Source: Actinomycetales bacterium UBA1416
Lineage (GTDB): Bacteria > Actinomycetota > Actinomycetes > Actinomycetales > Actinomycetaceae
Length of the DNA stretch: 14,816 nucleotides
Assembly: GCA_002304945.1 (NCBI GenBank)
Contig: DBPQ01000040.1
Location: 124 to 14,939 of the forward strand
Direction: 5' to 3'
Shown: piece by piece, positions 13,188 through 14,816 of the stretch
Numbering within the stretch: position 1 is the first letter of the stretch
Layout: the number at the start of each line of letters is the position of its first letter
Notes under the pieces: model-generated
Databases searched by the model: none
Told to the model about the DNA's origin: nothing
The model's input: the letters and a program-made list of their open reading frames with translations, nothing else
Translations under genes and position numbers: made by a program

Positions 13188-13640
13188 TCAGAACTCGTAC
13201 CAGTTGTAGAGGGTGAGGTGGCCGTCGCGTCCCCGCTGGGCCAGCAGGATCAGGTCCCGCGCGAGTTGGGCCGACGCGCCCTCGTCCACCGCCCCGTTCA
13301 CCTCGACGGACCAATCCTCCGCGAGGGCGCGAACCTGACCCGGGGGGATGGCTGCGACACGGTCCCGGAGGGAATCGGAAATGCGTTCAATGACCGGTTC
13401 CGCCATCCACGCCAGATCAGCCTCCGGATCCTCGGGCATCGGTGGCCATAGGTGCTGAGTCGCCGACATGTCGATCGCGATCGGCACGCCTTCGGCCAAG
13501 TCCGGCAGCGACGTGAGGTGGGGCTGAGTGATCATGTCATAGGCGACCACATGGTCGGCCGCCAGCAGTTCCTCGGAGTGGCCGACGAACCGCACCGCGT
13601 CGGCGTCCGAAGGAGCCAGGTAGTAGATGGATGGACTCAC
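13188..13640 (-). CDS. Unknown protein, full-length member of a duplicated pair (150 aa)
   Basis: I do not recognise the family. GTG 13640 (VSPSIYYLAPSDADAV) with upstream GGGGGC is preferred to an in-frame TTG at 13664. The protein is acidic, soluble, without signal peptide or membrane segment. It opens SIYYLAPSDADAVRFVGHSE, continues LPDLAEGVPIAIDMSATQHL, then WPPMPEDPEADLAWMAEPVI and ERISDSLRDRVAAIPPGQVR, and ends LILLAQRGRDGHLTLYNWYE plus a final F. Acidic proteins of this size with an aromatic-rich end are common among small immunity proteins, but that is only a resemblance in style. A truncated relative lies at 9429-9766; both copies converge on a plus-strand gene, the membrane protein on the left and the M23 peptidase here. 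Confidence 0.75.
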   Translation of the reverse strand: MSPSIYYLAPSDADAVRFVGHSEELLAADHVVAYDMITQPHLTSLPDLAEGVPIAIDMSATQHLWPPMPEDPEADLAWMAEPVIERISDSLRDRVAAIPPGQVRALAEDWSVEVNGAVDEGASAQLARDLILLAQRGRDGHLTLYNWYEF

Positions 13641-13782
13641 GCCGCCCCCGGAGACTCGAACCAAGCGTCTGGATCATGGTGGCACAAGCAACTCGAGATC
13701 GCTCCGGCGAGACCTCGAACGCTCACTTCTGCCGCCGTTGGTGTGGGTGTGCCTCCTACCCTCGACCGCATCATCGCCGATG

Positions 13783-13826
13783 GCAGTACTGCTGCATTGC
13801 TGCTGCGCCGCTGAGCGGCGTATCCT
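13783..13826 (+). promoter_or_regulatory. Promoter and palindromic operators of the AbrB-type/RelE-type pair
   Basis: TTGCTG (13797-13802), an 18-nt spacer and TATCCT (13821-13826) form a promoter whose -10 box ends 6 nt before ATG 13833, with no ribosome site: a leaderless start. In the spacer, directly touching the -10 box, CGCCGCT-G-AGCGGCG (13806-13820) is a perfect 7-bp inverted repeat. A second 10-bp palindrome, GCAGTACTGC, is at 13783-13792. These are likely autoregulation sites. Confidence 0.55.
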
Positions 13827-13832
13827 GAGCAC

Positions 13833-14141
13833 ATGAGCGCATCCACCACGTCCCGCTACCTCGGCGTCCAAGGCCGCGGCACGATCGCGCTGCCCGTTGA
13901 CGTGCGACGCCGACTGCACCTGGACGAGCCGGGCGCCCAGGTGGAGATGACCGAACGGGACGACGGCGTGATCGAACTGCGGGCGGCCCTGCCCATCCCC
14001 GCAGACCAGCGCTGGTTCTGGACCGACCGCTGGCAGGAACGCGAACGCGAGGTCGACGAGCACGTCGCCGCCGGCCGCGTGACCCGGCACGAGTCCACCG
14101 AGGACTTCCTCAACCACCTCGAGGAACTCGAGGCCGAGTGA
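13833..14141 (+). CDS. AbrB/MazE (SpoVT-AbrB fold) antitoxin
   Basis: The N-terminal 50 residues form a swapped-hairpin AbrB DNA-binding domain: YLGVQGRGTIALPVDVRRRL, HLDEPGAQVEMTERDDGVIE, LRAALPIP. The remainder (DQRWFWTDRWQEREREVDEH and HESTEDFLNHLEELEAE) is an acidic helical tail that should wrap the toxin. The 102-residue length fits the family. ATG 13833 is supported by the -10 box 6 nt upstream. The stop overlaps the toxin start as GTGA. It should repress the pair at the palindrome in its promoter. The pairing of an AbrB-type antitoxin with a RelE-type toxin instead of MazF is a known mixed arrangement in actinobacteria. Confidence 0.88.
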   Translation: MSASTTSRYLGVQGRGTIALPVDVRRRLHLDEPGAQVEMTERDDGVIELRAALPIPADQRWFWTDRWQEREREVDEHVAAGRVTRHESTEDFLNHLEELEAE

Positions 14142-14449
14142 AGTTCGAGACCACGCCGGCCTTCGACAACGACTTCCGACGCCTCAAACGCGAGCACGCC
14201 GCCACGTTCAAGGCGGTCGTGAAGGAGAGGTTCGCCCCCGCCTGTGACGCCTACACCCACGACCCGACCACACCGTGGCCCCCGACACTGCGGGTGAAAT
14301 CGGTGCGGTCCGCTCCCGGCATCCTCGAGATGACCTGGTCATTCGCCAGCCCTGACGGGCGGGCGACCTTCGAACTCGTCACCGTGGACGGCGAATTGCG
14401 CTGCCGGTGGCGCCGGGTGGGAGACCACGACGTCTTCAAGAGCCCGTAG
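14138..14449 (+). CDS. RelE/YoeB-like toxin
   Basis: This 103-residue product begins MKFETTPAFDNDFRRLKREH, the usual first strand and helix of RelE-superfamily toxins, then FKAVVKERFAPACDAY, LRVKSVRSAPGILEMTWSFA, and the final GRATFELVTVDGELRCRWRR followed by VGDHDVF. The strand order with Arg residues in the late strands and the DHDVF end fits a RelE-type fold; it lacks a full RelE C-terminal catalytic signature that I can name, so the target is uncertain. GTG 14138 overlaps the antitoxin stop and is the coupled start. A perfect 10-bp hairpin follows its stop. Confidence 0.8.
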   Translation: MKFETTPAFDNDFRRLKREHAATFKAVVKERFAPACDAYTHDPTTPWPPTLRVKSVRSAPGILEMTWSFASPDGRATFELVTVDGELRCRWRRVGDHDVFKSP

Positions 14450-14487
14450 GAGTCGGCCACTCAGCTTCGTCTGACTCGGCAGCGATC

Positions 14488-14520
14488 CGTCGACCGGGAT
14501 AGAAAAGGGGCCGGTCGACG
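14488..14520 (+). terminator. Perfect 10-bp hairpin after the toxin gene
   Basis: CGTCGACCGG (14488-14497) and CCGGTCGACG (14511-14520) are exact inverted repeats around a 13-nt loop containing AGAAAAGGGG. It lies about 40 nt past the toxin stop and probably ends its transcript. No T run follows. Confidence 0.6.
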
Positions 14521-14645
14521 AAAGTCCGCACATAGCCGCGTCCGGGGCCCTTTCGCTCCTCGGCTGGCGCACCATTGCGCGACTTCCGCTGCCGCTATGC
14601 CGGGGAGGGCAGTGTCCGCACCAGCGGCAGGTTGAGCTACGGGGC

Positions 14646-14651
14646 TACGGT
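14646..14651 (+). promoter_or_regulatory. -10 candidate for the last gene
   Basis: TACGGT fits the actinobacterial TAnnnT pattern and ends 6 nt before ATG 14658, with no ribosome site between: a probable leaderless start. No good -35 box is seen. Confidence 0.35.
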
Positions 14652-14657
14652 GCGTGT

Positions 14658-14816
14658 ATGAGCAATCTGAGCGCAGTGGGCGACCGAGACTCGTGGCGTT
14701 GCTGGCTGTGCGATGAGCCGGTCGATCCCGATGCCTCGGTGAACTCCGACCGCGGCCCTAGCGTTGACCTCGGCGTCGCCAAGCCCAAGAGAGCCGCAGC
14801 GGGCACTGAGCGGCTT
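14658..14816 (+). CDS. HNH/zinc-finger-like protein, N-terminal fragment
   Basis: The first 53 residues run off the end of the window. The opening DRDSWRCWLCDEPVDPDASV carries a CxxC zinc pair inside WRCWLCDEPV, followed by NSDRGPSVDLGVAKPKRA. I recall this opening from actinobacterial HNH-type proteins whose later part holds the remaining zinc ligands and the HNH residues, which cannot be seen here. The ATG at 14658 is the first start in the frame and has a -10-like hexamer 6 nt upstream. It starts about 140 nt after the hairpin that ends the toxin gene, so it is a separate transcription unit. Confidence 0.65.
   Translation, partial: MSNLSAVGDRDSWRCWLCDEPVDPDASVNSDRGPSVDLGVAKPKRAAAGTERL

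Noticed and set aside
1..14816. CRISPR array
   Set aside because: I saw no regularly spaced repeats of 24-40 bases; the only close direct repeats are the 10-mer pairs, the fic operator units and the gene duplication.

Overview
The window is high-GC actinobacterial DNA. Most codons end in G or C, GTG starts are common, stop/start overlaps of the GTGA or ATGA type are frequent, and several starts sit 5-7 nt behind a TAnnnT -10 box, as expected for leaderless actinobacterial mRNAs. I cannot name the genus. It reads as an accessory region: the end of an integrative/conjugative element, an attachment site made from a tRNA-Ser 3' half, then a mosaic of toxin-antitoxin modules, a Fic gene, an IS remnant and duplicated cargo.

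Region 1 (1-4636) is a same-strand mobile-element module broken by one opposite-strand gene. It holds the C-terminus of a TraG/TraD-type coupling protein, a frameshifted HNH endonuclease gene on the minus strand, a possible gene remnant, and three overlapping or coupled genes of unknown function (118, 463 and 144 aa). A prim-pol family replication protein and a small excisionase-like helix-turn-helix protein follow.

Region 2 (4637-7163) is cargo and att site. Two genes of clearly lower GC encode an FRG-domain protein and a RES-domain protein (a fold whose known members consume NAD+). They sit where I would expect an integrase. Next comes a gene-free stretch with the 3' half of tRNA-Ser(GGA), its terminator-like hairpin, and paired 10-bp direct repeats on both sides, which look like arm-type integrase sites. 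No integrase is visible.

Region 3 (7164-14816) is an accumulation zone. A RelE/Phd-type pair (minus) is followed by a GNAT acetyltransferase (minus) and a small four-helix membrane protein (plus). Then come a truncated copy of an unknown gene abutting an IS256-family transposase fragment, a HicA/HicB pair and a class II-like Fic protein with a repeated operator-like upstream region. The window ends with a cytoplasmic-looking M23 peptidase, the full-length copy of the duplicated gene, an AbrB-type antitoxin with a RelE-type toxin, and the start of an HNH-like gene.

The left part would serve element replication, transfer and excision. FRG/RES, the three TA modules and Fic are typical stabilisation or defence cargo. 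The clearest leads are the FRG-RES pair in the integrase slot, the P-core-P'-like att arrangement, the 56-bp-period operator repeat before fic, and the diverged duplication cut by an IS fragment.
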